The notes under the pieces were generated by a model. It was not told the origin of the DNA. It saw only the letters and a program-made list of their open reading frames with translations, and did no database searches. From positions 1,736,001-1,800,000 of the forward strand of contig NZ_JACHMU010000001.1 of NCBI RefSeq assembly GCF_014205075.1: 64,000 bases of DNA, written 5' to 3'. The position numbers were made by a program, and so were the translations under genes. Positions 7,858 to 16,915 of the stretch are shown here, one piece after another. Source of the DNA: Microbacterium ginsengiterrae (GTDB lineage: Bacteria > Actinomycetota > Actinomycetes > Actinomycetales > Microbacteriaceae). How positions within the stretch are numbered: the first letter of the stretch is position 1; each line of letters starts with the position of its first letter.

Positions 7858-8562
7858 ATGGGGGCAACAGAAGGGGAACTGGAGTCGGCGCGCGTCGCGC
7901 GAATCCTGCGAGAAGACATCGTGCTCGGACGTCGAGCGCCGGGCACGAAGCTCGTCGAGCGCGACATCGCCGCCGAGTTGCAGGTATCCCGTCTTCCCGT
8001 GCGCGAGGCGATTCGCATGCTCGTCTCGGAGGGCGTCGTCGTGACCCGGCCGAGGAAGTGGGCCGTGGTGCGCGAGTACACCCTCGAGGACGTGCGCAAC
8101 TTCTCGGAGGTGCGCCTCATGCTCGAGACCGCGCTGTTCGTCCTCGCCGCTGAGCGGCACGACGACGAGACGCTGACGCACCTGCACGAGATCGTCGAAC
8201 GCGAGGAGGCGGCGGCCCGCGAGGGCGACGTCCTCGCCGCGCGCTCCGCAGCTGCCGCGTTCCACCAGTACATGGTCGTCCTCGCGGGCAACGATGTGCT
8301 CGCCGAGCTGACGGAGACGTTCGTGACACGTCTGCGGTGGATCTTCGGGACATACGAGGATGCTGGCGCGATGGCCGCCTCGCACCGCGAGCTGTTCGAC
8401 GCCATCGCCTCAAGAGAGGCGCCAGAGGTGCGACAGTTGGTGGAGGCGCACCTGGAAGCCGGCCGCGAGGCCACCGAGCGGCGCTTCCTCGAGCGGATGT
8501 CGCGCCGTTCGGCCGACCCTCGGACCGACGACGGAGATGAGGACGTCGCCGTCGGCGACTGA
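7858..8562 (+). CDS. GntR-family regulator, FCD subfamily
   Basis: A transcription regulator of 234 residues. The N-terminal winged helix (about 15-75) has the GntR signature LVERDIAAELQVSRLPVREAIRML, and an all-helical FCD ligand domain follows (85-215). FCD domains usually bind small carboxylic acids through a metal site; here R..LE, H and H residues occur at the expected spacing. The ligand is unknown. Either the ATG at 7858 or the GTG at 7852 could start it. The neighbouring SDR on the opposite strand (8565-9401) converges on it and could be a target. Confidence 0.88.
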   Translation: MGATEGELESARVARILREDIVLGRRAPGTKLVERDIAAELQVSRLPVREAIRMLVSEGVVVTRPRKWAVVREYTLEDVRNFSEVRLMLETALFVLAAERHDDETLTHLHEIVEREEAAAREGDVLAARSAAAAFHQYMVVLAGNDVLAELTETFVTRLRWIFGTYEDAGAMAASHRELFDAIASREAPEVRQLVEAHLEAGREATERRFLERMSRRSADPRTDDGDEDVAVGD

Positions 8563-8564
8563 CG

Positions 8565-9401
8565 TCAGACCGTCGGAGTGGTCGTGTCGACCGCCTGACG
8601 CAAAGGACCGCGCATCACACGCCAGTAGCGCGAGGGGGAGAAGCGGACGAGCACATCGATGAGCCGTGCCTCGCGTCCGACCATGGTGCGCGCGCGTCGG
8701 CGGACGGTCGCGCGGACGATGCGTGCCGCCGCGTCGGACGGCTCCGTGTGGTACATCGCCGCTTGGGCGGATGCGGCCCTGGCGGCGACGGACGGGTCGA
8801 TGGATGCCGCGTAGCGGCCGTGCAGGATGATCCCGGTCCGCACGCCCGCAGGGTAGACCGCACCCACGGTCACGGAGGAGTCCTCCAGCTCGTGGCGCAG
8901 GGACTCGGAGAACGCGCGGACGGCGAACTTGCTCATGGAATACGGGATGCGCCCGGCAGGGGCGGCGAGGGCGTACACGCTGGCGAGGTGCGTGATGTGC
9001 GCGGCGGGCTGACGACGCATGACAGGCAGGAGCGCCTTCGTGATGGAGACCGTGCCCCACAGATTCACGTCGATCAGCCAGCGCATCTCCTCCATGGTGA
9101 GCTGCTCCAGCGTGCCGAGCATCGAGGAGCCGGCGCACGTGATCAGCGCGTTGATGCGCGGGTGCGCCGCGACGATGTCCGCCGCGGCGGCGAAGACCGC
9201 ATCGTCATCGCGGAGGTCCACGATGTGTGTGGTGACACCCTCGCCCAACTGCTCTGCCAAGGCGGTGAGGCCCTCGGCGTTGTGGTCGATGAGGGCGAGC
9301 CGCGCGCCGGAGGCGGAGAGCTGCCTGGCGACTTCCGCTCCCATGCCGCTCGCGGCACCGGTGATCACGGTGGTGTTCCCGGCAAGGGTGAGCCGTCGCA
9401 T
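8565..9401 (-). CDS. SDR-family oxidoreductase
   Basis: A short-chain dehydrogenase of 278 residues. TGAASGMG near residue 12 binds NAD(P), NAG is replaced by CAGSS, and YSMSKFAVR supplies the catalytic Tyr and Lys with Ser upstream in HLASVYA. The C-terminal SPSRYWRVM tail is like SDRs of the DltE/YqjQ type. The substrate is unknown. The ATG at 9401 is chosen because AGGAGG lies just upstream; the longer frame to 9485 adds a non-conserved leader. It converges with the GntR gene, with 2 bases between stops. Confidence 0.88.
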   Translation of the reverse strand: MRRLTLAGNTTVITGAASGMGAEVARQLSASGARLALIDHNAEGLTALAEQLGEGVTTHIVDLRDDDAVFAAAADIVAAHPRINALITCAGSSMLGTLEQLTMEEMRWLIDVNLWGTVSITKALLPVMRRQPAAHITHLASVYALAAPAGRIPYSMSKFAVRAFSESLRHELEDSSVTVGAVYPAGVRTGIILHGRYAASIDPSVAARAASAQAAMYHTEPSDAAARIVRATVRRRARTMVGREARLIDVLVRFSPSRYWRVMRGPLRQAVDTTTPTV

Positions 9402-9530
9402 CCATCCTCCTCGCGGAGCGGTTCGGGCCGCACCGGTCGCTTCGTCGCAGGTGGAGAACCTGTCGACTTCCATTCTGACCGACACGGGCGTCAGACGTGG
9501 ACGATACGATCAGATCAGGAGGAGGTCGCA

Positions 9531-10091
9531 GTGGGAAGAACAGCTGATGCGATTGCCGAAGGCGTCGCCATCGCCACTGCCGCCGCGCGCCTCGACGTGA
9601 AGAACAGGATCCTGGTCGGCACCATCGCCGGCGGTGGGGTGTTCGATGCCGACCGCTATCTCGCGGATGCCAGAGAGGCGCTCCTGGCCATGGCCGCAGA
9701 GTCCGAGCAGGCGGCAGAGACGGCGACGCGACTGCGCAAGCGCGCGCGCGGGCGCTACTCCGATCCGGCCGGCACGCATGACTATCGCGACCGGGACGTG
9801 CGCAACCTCCGTCGCCGCGCCAAGCAGTCCGCCGGGGTCGCCGAGCGGCTGACGGCGATGGCGCAGGACGAGGAGAAGCTCGGTGCGCTCGTCGAGCAGG
9901 CGCGGGAGGCCGCATGGGCCGACGTGCGCGGAAACCTCGATCGCAGACTGGTCGTCGAGGGCATGAGGCCCGATCAGGACCCCGATTACGCGACGATGCG
10001 CGAGGCGCGGATGCAGGCGCTGCGGCTGGTGGATCTGCAGGCGCTGTCGTCGCAGCAGCGGGCCCGGCGCAAGGCCAAGGGTGCATCCTGA
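9531..10091 (+). CDS. conserved actinobacterial protein of unknown function
   Basis: A 186-residue helical protein, Ala- and Arg-rich, with probable coiled coil over 45-130 (AAESEQAAETATRLRKRARG, then RNLRRRAKQSAGVAERL). Similar Microbacteriaceae proteins are sometimes labelled asparagine synthase, but no synthetase motif is visible. The GTG at 9531 is supported by an AGGAGGAGG site at ideal distance. The conserved C-terminal DPDYATMREARMQALRLVDLQAL is the best family handle. It is encoded just upstream of the tRNA-Arg gene on the same strand. Confidence 0.75.
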   Translation: MGRTADAIAEGVAIATAAARLDVKNRILVGTIAGGGVFDADRYLADAREALLAMAAESEQAAETATRLRKRARGRYSDPAGTHDYRDRDVRNLRRRAKQSAGVAERLTAMAQDEEKLGALVEQAREAAWADVRGNLDRRLVVEGMRPDQDPDYATMREARMQALRLVDLQALSSQQRARRKAKGAS

Positions 10092-10122
10092 GCCTCGTTT
10101 CGCGTTCCTGTCCTCCGTCATG

Positions 10123-10157
10123 TATTCTTGCTGAGGCCCGTTTCGTTGAAACAGGCC
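10123..10157 (+). promoter_or_regulatory. putative tRNA-Arg promoter and leader hairpin
   Basis: TGTATTCT gives an extended -10 (TATTCT 10123-10128). Downstream, GGCC-C-GTTTC (10135-10144) pairs with GAAAC-A-GGCC (10148-10157) with one mismatch and a 3-base loop, 7 bases before the mature tRNA. It is probably part of the precursor removed by RNase P. Confidence 0.4.
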
Positions 10158-10164
10158 GGGAAAT

Positions 10165-10237
10165 GCGCCACTAGCTCAATGGATAGAGCATCTGACTACG
10201 GATCAGAAGGTTAGGGGTTCGAGTCCCTTGTGGCGCA
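10165..10237 (+). tRNA. tRNA-Arg (anticodon ACG)
   Basis: A 73-base cloverleaf. The acceptor stem GCGCCAC pairs with GTGGCGC, the D arm is TAGCTCAATGGATAGAGCA, and the anticodon stem TCTGA/TCAGA holds loop CTACGGA with anticodon ACG. The T arm is AGGGGTTCGAGTCCCTT and the discriminator is A. CCA is not encoded. The A at position 34 should be deaminated to inosine by TadA, encoded at 58356, so that the tRNA reads CGU, CGC and CGA. Confidence 0.97.
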
Positions 10238-10245
10238 CAGTGCCT

Positions 10246-10280
10246 GAAGAACCCCGTCGCGGAAGCGGCGGGGTTCTTCT
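10246..10280 (+). terminator. intrinsic terminator after tRNA-Arg
   Basis: GAAGAACCCCG (10246-10256) pairs with CGGGGTTCTTC (10269-10279). The stem extends inward (TCGC with GCGG) to a GGAA tetraloop and ends in TTCTTCT. This is a strong hairpin placed right after the tRNA. Confidence 0.85.
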
Positions 10281-10304
10281 CATTTCCCGGCGTAGCCTGG
10301 GGGA

Positions 10305-11801
10305 GTGACTGCGTACGTCTCGGCCTTCGACCTGTTCTCCATCGGTGTGGGGCCGTCGAGCTCCCACACGGTTGGACCGATGCGGGCGGCGCTCGACTTC
10401 GCGCGGCGCCTGCGCGCAGATCCGCGTCTCCCCGAGGTGGCGAGGGTCAGCTGCGTCCTGTACGGGTCTCTCGGGGCCACGGGGATCGGCCACGGTACCC
10501 CGGATGCGGTCGTCGCCGGACTCCGAGGACGGGAACCGGAGACGTGCGAACCGGCCCACGTGCGCGCGGCCTGGGCGGACTTCCCCGAGGGGGCAGGACT
10601 GATCATCGCCGGCGCGCACACGGTGCCGTTCCGGAAGGCCGACATCGAGTTCGCGCCCCGTACCCGGTTGCCGGGGCATCCGAATGCCATGACTCTCCGC
10701 GTCCATGCTGCCGACGGTGAGGTGCTCGCGGAGCAGACGTACTACTCCATCGGCGGCGGGTTCATCCGGCGCGAGGGTGAGAGCGCCCGGATCGCCGCCG
10801 GCGGTTTTCCGCTCGACTACACGGATGCCGCCTCGCTGCTGGCGCTGTGCGACGAACGCGGGATCACGATCGCCGACGTCGCGCGCGAGAACGAGATGGC
10901 ATTGCGGTCGGAGGAGGAGGTCGCATCCGGTCTCGACGCGATCTGGGACGCGATGGCCGGATGCGTGGACGCCGGCCTGCACGCCGACGGTGTCCTCCCC
11001 GGCATCCTGAAGGTCAAGCGTCGGGCCGGCGCCATCCGGGAGCAGCTCCAGGCCATCGAGGCTGAGGGGGCGAGAGAGATCCCCGGGGAATGGCTGGGCG
11101 CGTTCGCTCTCGCGGTCAACGAGGAGAACGCGGCGGGCGGCCGCGTCGTGACCGCGCCCACGAACGGCGCCGCCGGAATCCTGCCCGCCGTCGCGATGTA
11201 CTGGTGGCGGTTCCTCGCCGGGTCCGGACTCGGGTCCGGCAACGCCGTCACGCCGTACGGTGAACTCGTCGGCAGCGCCCTGCTCGGTTTCCACGGCGAT
11301 GCCGCCAGCGCGGAGGCGCACGATCCGGCGAGTGAAGAGCTCGTCGTCGAGGCGAATCGTCGCCGCGGCATCCGTCGATTCCTCCTCACCGCGACGGCGC
11401 TCGGGTCTCTGTTCAAAGCCAATGCGTCCATCTCCGGCGCGGAAGGCGGCTGCCAGGCCGAGGTGGGCTCGGCATGCGCCATGGCCGCCGGCGGCCTCAC
11501 CGCCGTCATGGGTGGCACCAACCGGCAGATCGAGAACGCGGCGGAGATCGCGATGGAGCACCATCTCGGTCTCACCTGCGACCCCATCGGTGGCCTCGTG
11601 CAGATCCCGTGCATCGAGCGCAACGCGATCGCAGCGTCCACCGCGGTGACCGCCGCACGACTCGCCCTGCGTGGGGACGGGCAGCACTACGTCTCACTGG
11701 ATGCGGTCGTCGAGACGATGCGGCAGACCGGGCTCGACATGTCGACGAAGTACAAGGAGACGAGCGAAGGCGGGCTCGCCGTCAACGTCATCGAATGCTG
11801 A
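10305..11801 (+). CDS. sdaA: L-serine ammonia-lyase (serine dehydratase)
   Basis: A single-chain iron-sulfur L-serine dehydratase of 498 residues that converts L-serine to pyruvate and ammonia. The beta domain comes first (FDLFSIGVGPSSSHTVGP at 8-25), then the alpha catalytic domain. The cluster cysteines are C383 (GGCQAE), C425 (LTCDPIGG) and C436 (IPCIERN), and the C-terminal residue C498 (VNVIEC) matches the tail cysteine that plugs the active site in studied type 2 enzymes. An extra stretch near 331-352 is lineage-specific. The GTG start lies 6 bases after TAGCCT (10293-10298), so it may be leaderless, although GGGGGA could also serve as a weak ribosome site. Confidence 0.95.
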   Translation: MTAYVSAFDLFSIGVGPSSSHTVGPMRAALDFARRLRADPRLPEVARVSCVLYGSLGATGIGHGTPDAVVAGLRGREPETCEPAHVRAAWADFPEGAGLIIAGAHTVPFRKADIEFAPRTRLPGHPNAMTLRVHAADGEVLAEQTYYSIGGGFIRREGESARIAAGGFPLDYTDAASLLALCDERGITIADVARENEMALRSEEEVASGLDAIWDAMAGCVDAGLHADGVLPGILKVKRRAGAIREQLQAIEAEGAREIPGEWLGAFALAVNEENAAGGRVVTAPTNGAAGILPAVAMYWWRFLAGSGLGSGNAVTPYGELVGSALLGFHGDAASAEAHDPASEELVVEANRRRGIRRFLLTATALGSLFKANASISGAEGGCQAEVGSACAMAAGGLTAVMGGTNRQIENAAEIAMEHHLGLTCDPIGGLVQIPCIERNAIAASTAVTAARLALRGDGQHYVSLDAVVETMRQTGLDMSTKYKETSEGGLAVNVIEC

Positions 11802-11843
11802 GGGGCGCGGTGCGCGTCGCGCCGCCGCACGCGCTGACCACCC

Positions 11844-14408
11844 TCACCCCCGCGCGGCGCGGTTCTTCGTGTGCCGGGTCGGGACCGCCTGCCACGGGTC
11901 CTCCGGCCAGGGGTGCTTCGGGTACCGCCCGCGCATCTCGGCGCGCACCTGGGCATACGGGCCCGACCAGAACGACGCAAGATCGTCGGTGACGGCCAGG
12001 GGCCGACCGGCCGGGGAGAGCAGGTGGAACAGGACAGGCACCCGCCCGTTCGCCACACGGGGTGTCTCGGCCCATCCGAAGCACTCCTGCAGCTTGACGG
12101 CCACCACGGGTCGCGCGGTGGGGTCGTCCGACGGAGGGTAGGTGATGCGCACGTTCGATCCGCTGGGTACGGTCAGCCGTTCCGGTGCGAGAGCGTCGAA
12201 GTCCGTGGCCGCGGGCCACGGCAGGAGTCGCCTGAGCGCCGGTGCCAGGTCGATCCGCGATGCGGGTGTGCCGCCGGCGAGGGTGGTGAGCTCGGGGCCG
12301 AGCCAGGACTCGAGGTCACTGAGCAGGGCCTTGTCCGACACGTCCGGCCACGGGTCACCGATCTCGCGGTGCAGCAGCGCCAACCGTCGGCGCAGGTGCG
12401 TGGCGGCATCCGACCAGCGGAAGACGTCGAGGCCGTTGCGCTCGATCGCCCGCCGGACGGCGTCGTGACCGCTTCCGTCCGTGCCGGCCTTGACCGGCGC
12501 CGAGGAGCGCAGGATCGCGCCGATCCGCCGTTCGCGGCGAGCCGTGACACGGCCGTCGACGAACTCGGCCTCGACACGATCCGTCAGGAGATGGCCGGCC
12601 GCGCGCTCGACGTCGTCTTCGTCGATGACGGCGGCGGCGCGGATCACGGCGCCGGTGCCCGCCGCGGCTCGCCCCTGGGCGCGTGCGACGTCGGCGATGG
12701 CCAGCCACTCGGCGTCGGCGAGTGCGCCGGTGACCCCGGCGCGGGTACCGGACGCGAGCAGGAACGTCGCCCCGTGCGACGAGCGATCGACGCGTCGCCC
12801 GATGCGGTCGGGAAAGGCGAGGGCGATGACGAGTCCGACCGCATCCGCTGCCGGGCTCTCTCGGTGGGGCACGCCTGCTGGCGTGAACCTCCGGAGCCGC
12901 GAGACCTCGCGCGTCCACCGGCGGGCCTCGGGGTCGCGCCGGTGCCGCAGCGCTGAGACAGCGGCCGCGACGTCGCCGTCGGCCACACGGGCGTCTCCGC
13001 CGAGGAGCGCGACGACCTCGGCGGCGAGCTGCTCGCCCACGATCCGGCTTCCGTCGCGGAGGGCACGGGCGAGCCGCGGATCCGTGGGGATGCGCGCGAG
13101 CTCGCGCCCCGCGTCGGTCGCGCGTCCGTCGTCGTCGATGGCGCCGAGTCCGCGCAGCACGGTCACGGCGTCGCGCAGGCTGTCGGCGGGCAGAGGGTCG
13201 AGCAGGCGCAGCCCTGCCCCGCCCGGTGTGCCCCAGCAGGCGAGCAAGAGGGCGGCGTCGGTGAGGTCGGTGGTCGCGATCTCGGGCGCCGGCCTGGCCG
13301 GTGCTGCGGCGTACGTCCGTTCGTCGACGCAGCGCACGACTGTGCCCGGGCCCTGTCGCGTGGCGCGCCCCGCTCGTTGGACGGCGGAGGAGCGCGAGGT
13401 CGGCACGGTGACGAGGCCGCTCATGCCGCGAGCGGCGTCGCGCTGCGGCTGGCGAGAGAGGCAGGTGTCGACGACGAGCCGGACGCCGGGAACGGTGAGA
13501 GAGGACTCCGCCAGTGAGGTCGTGACGATGATGCGCGGCGGCTGATCGGCACGGCGTCCGCGGATCACGGCATCCTGTTCGGCAGCGGGCATCTGCCCGT
13601 GGAGCTCGCGGACGTCGATGTCGCCCGCCTTCTCGTGGAGACGACGGGCGATCTCGGACACCTCGCGTGCGCCCGGCGCGAAGACGAGGGCGTCGGCGGT
13701 GCGGTCGGTGCGGAAGAGTTCTCGCCCACTGGAGACCGCGACGTCGGCGACATGGTCGAGGAAGCCCCGGGTGACACCGCGTCCGTCGAGCCGAGGAGCG
13801 GAGCTCGGCATCCAGCGCTCCTTGAGCGGATGGGCGGGCACGGTCTGGGTGACCACCGGGGCGGGTGCGGCGTCCGTGCCGAGGACGTGGGCGACACGGT
13901 CGGCGTCGAGTGTCGCCGACATCGCGATGACGGCGAGGTCGTCCCGCAGCTGCCGGGCTTCGCCGAGCAGGCCGATCAGCAGGTCGGTCTCGATCGCCCG
14001 CTCGTGCACCTCATCGATGATGACAGCGGCCGTCCCCTCGAGGCCGGGATCCGAGAGCATCCGCCGCAGCAGTACTCCGGCGGTGACGAACTCGATGCGG
14101 GTGTCCGTGGCCACCTGGCGCTCGCCGCGGACGGTGAAGCCGACGCGGGTGCCGAGGGGCGAACCGTCGAGCTCGGAGAGTCGCCGGGCCGCGGCGCGGG
14201 CGGCCACGCGGCGGGGTTGGGTGACGATGACGCGTCCCTCGGACCGGTTCGCGACCACGGCGGGGACGAGGGTCGTCTTCCCGGTGCCGGGCGGCGCGCT
14301 GATGACGGCGGTCGTGCTGTCCGCGAGTGCGGCGTCCAGGTCGCCGAGCGCGGCGGCGAAGGCGAGACCGGTGCCGAGCGCCTCGACGTCGAACGGAGAT
14401 CTCTGCAC
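11844..14408 (-). CDS. hrpB: ATP-dependent helicase HrpB
   Basis: A DEAH/RHA-type SF2 helicase of 854 residues. Walker A GTGKT is at 41-45, DEVH at 132-135, SAT in MSATLDADRV, and QRAGRATRQGPG is motif VI. The HA2-like and HrpB C-terminal domains follow, ending in the hallmark RYPKHPWPEDPW. Bacterial HrpB has no firmly assigned role; RNA or stress functions have been proposed. The GTG at 14408 has GGAGG upstream. It converges with sdaA, with 42 bases between stops that hold only a GC-rich imperfect inverted repeat. Confidence 0.93.
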   Translation of the reverse strand: MQRSPFDVEALGTGLAFAAALGDLDAALADSTTAVISAPPGTGKTTLVPAVVANRSEGRVIVTQPRRVAARAAARRLSELDGSPLGTRVGFTVRGERQVATDTRIEFVTAGVLLRRMLSDPGLEGTAAVIIDEVHERAIETDLLIGLLGEARQLRDDLAVIAMSATLDADRVAHVLGTDAAPAPVVTQTVPAHPLKERWMPSSAPRLDGRGVTRGFLDHVADVAVSSGRELFRTDRTADALVFAPGAREVSEIARRLHEKAGDIDVRELHGQMPAAEQDAVIRGRRADQPPRIIVTTSLAESSLTVPGVRLVVDTCLSRQPQRDAARGMSGLVTVPTSRSSAVQRAGRATRQGPGTVVRCVDERTYAAAPARPAPEIATTDLTDAALLLACWGTPGGAGLRLLDPLPADSLRDAVTVLRGLGAIDDDGRATDAGRELARIPTDPRLARALRDGSRIVGEQLAAEVVALLGGDARVADGDVAAAVSALRHRRDPEARRWTREVSRLRRFTPAGVPHRESPAADAVGLVIALAFPDRIGRRVDRSSHGATFLLASGTRAGVTGALADAEWLAIADVARAQGRAAAGTGAVIRAAAVIDEDDVERAAGHLLTDRVEAEFVDGRVTARRERRIGAILRSSAPVKAGTDGSGHDAVRRAIERNGLDVFRWSDAATHLRRRLALLHREIGDPWPDVSDKALLSDLESWLGPELTTLAGGTPASRIDLAPALRRLLPWPAATDFDALAPERLTVPSGSNVRITYPPSDDPTARPVVAVKLQECFGWAETPRVANGRVPVLFHLLSPAGRPLAVTDDLASFWSGPYAQVRAEMRGRYPKHPWPEDPWQAVPTRHTKNRAARG

Positions 14409-14448
14409 CCCTCCATCTTCGCGCGTTCCGATGGGTGGGGATGCAGAA

Positions 14449-14506
14449 GCGGCGCCTCCCGCTCGTGGGCCCCCGCAACACGCGGGACACGAACGGGCGG
14501 CGCCGC
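14449..14506 (-). terminator. long imperfect hairpin after the flotillin gene
   Basis: GCGGCGCC (14449-14456) pairs with GGCGCCGC (14499-14506). The pairing continues imperfectly through TCCCG-CTCGTG opposite CACGA-ACGGG. It lies 6 bases beyond the flotillin stop, between it and hrpB, on the strand both genes use. It could be the flotillin terminator. Confidence 0.55.
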
Positions 14507-14512
14507 CTCAGA

Positions 14513-16147
14513 TCACTCTGCGGATTCTGCTGGTTCGTCGGCGGAGGACCCGGTGCCGGAATCCGCCGCTGTCGCGCGGGACCGCTTCGGAGCGGATGCC
14601 GTCGCCGGCGCTGCGGCCGACGCCTGCGTCTTCGCGATGCCCGCACCGATGCCCTGGCCGACGGCCTGACCCTGGATGATGGCGGCGAGGTCGAGCCCGG
14701 TCGCCGAGCTCACGCTGTCGAACACGGACTTCAGCGCCTTCGCGCTGTCGGCGCCGACGACGCCGGACGCGCCGTCCTCGCCGGAGCCGCCGATGATCGA
14801 CACGGATCCGATCGTGGCGTAGCCCTTCGCGAACTCGCCCATGATCGTGGGGAGCACGTCGAGCACACGCTGCGACAGGAAGGCCTCCTGGTTGGAGGCG
14901 ATGGCCTTGGCCTCGGCTTCGGTCGCCGCGGCGCGCGCTTCACCCTCTGCGCGGATGGCATCGGCCTCGGCGTTCGCGCGGAGGCGGCGTGCCTCGGCTT
15001 CTGCGTCGGCGAGAGCACGGAGGGCGTTCGCCTCACCGGATGCCTTCGCCTCTGCTGCGGCGGCCTCACCGGCGGCACGTGCGCGGTCGGCCTCGGCCTG
15101 CTGCTCGGCGATCTTCGTGCGCGCCTCGGCCTGCTTGACCTGCTCGATCGCGGCGGCCTCTGCGGCCCGCTCGCGCGTGTAGAGCTCGGCCTGAGCGCGA
15201 GTCTCGGCCTCGTACCGCTGGGCGTCCGCGACGCGCTTGACGTCGGCATCCAGCTGGGCCTGCCGGTTCTCTGCCTGCTGCTGGAGGACGGCCTGCTCGG
15301 CCTGGGCGCGTGCGAGGTACTCCGCCTGCTCGGCCTCTGCGCGGGCACGACCGATGCCGGCGTTCGCGTTGGCGGTGTTCGTGTCGAGCGCGGTCTGCTC
15401 GATCAGGTTGGCTTCCTGGTTGGCGATGTTCTTCTGGTTGATCGCGCGGTCGGCGTTGGTCTGCGAGATCTCCGCTGCCTGGCGCTTCGACTGGATCTCG
15501 GGGGCACCGAGCGACTGGATGTAGCCGACCTTGTCGGTGATTCCCTTGATCTGGAACGAGTCGAGGATCAGGCCCTGCTCGGCGAGCTCCTGCGAGACGT
15601 CGGCGGCGATCTGGTCGGAGAACTTCTTGCGTTCGCGCATGAGTTCGACGACCGAGAGCGTGGCGACGATGCCGCGGAGTGCACCTTCCAGCTGCTCGGT
15701 GGTGAACTGCTCGATGGCCTTGTCCTGCGACGCGAAGCGCTCGGCGGCACGACGGACGTACAGCGGGTCGGAGCCGATCTTCACGATCGCGACGCCGTCG
15801 ACGTTGAGCGTGACGCTGTCGAGCGACTGCGCTTCGGCGTTGAGCGACACCTGGCGTGAGCGCAGCGAGATGATCTCGTGGCGCTGCGTGATCGGGTTGA
15901 CCAGCGACTTGCCGTTGACGATCACGGTGACGGGGGAGTCGACGCTCTCGGAACTGCTCGTACCGTCGGCGGCCAGGATGGCCCGTTGGATCTTCTGCTT
16001 CCGACCCGAGATGACCAGCGCCTCATCCGCCCGAGCGACCTTGATCCAGCTGCGCGCGAAAAGCAGCACGATCAGGCCGACGACGATCAGGATGACGACG
16101 CCGATGCCGACGAGTATCAGAATGCCGACGAGTCCGGCGATCTCCAT
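14513..16147 (-). CDS. flotillin-like SPFH protein
   Basis: A flotillin of 544 residues. An N-terminal membrane anchor (about 3-32) is followed by the SPFH/Band 7 domain (35-230) and a long Ala/Glu coiled coil with EAEAKA-type repeats (about 240-430), then a Gly/Ala-rich tail ending in a low-complexity Ala/Ser/Pro run. Bacterial flotillins form membrane microdomain scaffolds of the FloT/YuaG type. Unlike Bacillus floT there is no NfeD gene next to it. A GGGAGGGGAAG site precedes the ATG. Confidence 0.92.
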   Translation of the reverse strand: MEIAGLVGILILVGIGVVILIVVGLIVLLFARSWIKVARADEALVISGRKQKIQRAILAADGTSSSESVDSPVTVIVNGKSLVNPITQRHEIISLRSRQVSLNAEAQSLDSVTLNVDGVAIVKIGSDPLYVRRAAERFASQDKAIEQFTTEQLEGALRGIVATLSVVELMRERKKFSDQIAADVSQELAEQGLILDSFQIKGITDKVGYIQSLGAPEIQSKRQAAEISQTNADRAINQKNIANQEANLIEQTALDTNTANANAGIGRARAEAEQAEYLARAQAEQAVLQQQAENRQAQLDADVKRVADAQRYEAETRAQAELYTRERAAEAAAIEQVKQAEARTKIAEQQAEADRARAAGEAAAAEAKASGEANALRALADAEAEARRLRANAEADAIRAEGEARAAATEAEAKAIASNQEAFLSQRVLDVLPTIMGEFAKGYATIGSVSIIGGSGEDGASGVVGADSAKALKSVFDSVSSATGLDLAAIIQGQAVGQGIGAGIAKTQASAAAPATASAPKRSRATAADSGTGSSADEPAESAE

Positions 16148-16238
16148 GACTTCCCCTCCCTGTCACCGCGGACGTCGCGGAGACATTCGCGTTCGACTAT
16201 GCCAGACAGTCGCGCGAGGGCAATGGGGAGTTCTGCTG

Positions 16239-16667
16239 TCAGTGGTCGCGGAGCTTCTGCGTGAGGCGGCGCAGCGTGCGCAGCTCGTCGTCGTCGAGCG
16301 CCGACATGTGGCCGATGATCGAGTGGCTGTGCACGGTGGCCACCTCGCGGAAGGCGTGGGCCCCGGCATCCGTCGCCGTGAGCACGGAACCGCGCCCGTC
16401 CTCCGGGTCTCCGGTCTTGGTGATCAGGCCGCGGGAGACCATCCGGTCGACGAGTCGGGAAACGCTCGGCTGGCTGATGAGCATGTGGGTCGTGACGTCG
16501 CGGAGACGGGCGGTCATGTTCGGGCCGCGGGTGACGGTGAGGAGCACGTCGTATTCCGCCTGGGTGATCGGAGTGTCCTCGAAGTCGGCACTCATCGCCG
16601 CGAGGAGTTCGTGCTGGGCGCGGAACAGGCCCTCCCACGCTTCGAGCGCGAGCTTCCGGTCTGTCAT
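16239..16667 (-). CDS. MarR-family regulator
   Basis: A winged-helix repressor of 142 residues. The typical features are QAEYDVLLTV, the recognition helix MLISQPSVSRLVDRMVSRGLI, the wing DPEDGRGSVLTATDAG and a helical dimer region. The ligand and targets are unknown. The ATG at 16667 is chosen by family length. A strong terminator-like hairpin lies 27 bases upstream on the transcribed strand, which may attenuate this gene or end a short upstream RNA. It precedes the flotillin gene with 91 bases between, so both could share a transcript. Confidence 0.88.
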   Translation of the reverse strand: MTDRKLALEAWEGLFRAQHELLAAMSADFEDTPITQAEYDVLLTVTRGPNMTARLRDVTTHMLISQPSVSRLVDRMVSRGLITKTGDPEDGRGSVLTATDAGAHAFREVATVHSHSIIGHMSALDDDELRTLRRLTQKLRDH

Positions 16668-16693
16668 GAGAACCAAGACTAACGGAACGGTGA

Positions 16694-16727
16694 AGGGCCG
16701 GTCGGAGAGGCTCCCGACCGGCCCTTG
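16694..16727 (-). terminator. terminator-like hairpin upstream of marR
   Basis: AAGGGCCGGTCGG (16694-16706) pairs perfectly with CCGACCGGCCCTT (16715-16727) around an 8-base loop. On the minus strand it lies between a possible promoter (TTGCAT 16824-16819, TATACA 16803-16798) and the marR start. No protein gene ends here, so it is either an attenuator in the marR leader or the end of a roughly 100-base RNA. Confidence 0.6.
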
Positions 16728-16915
16728 TCCCTTGCACCAAGAGTGTCCTGCAATCACATGCGGTGGATGCCACAGCAAACATTCACCGTGCGATCACTGT
16801 ATAACGGCGAGGTAACGAATGCAACGGTTTTGTCACGGTTTCCTGAGGACCCAACCGCCGATCGCTGTCGGCGACCGCTCATCGCGGCATCCCGCTCAGA
16901 GAATAGAATCCACGG

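Noticed and set aside
9531..10091. Asparagine synthase label for this gene
   Set aside because: No synthetase domain or ATP-binding motif is visible.
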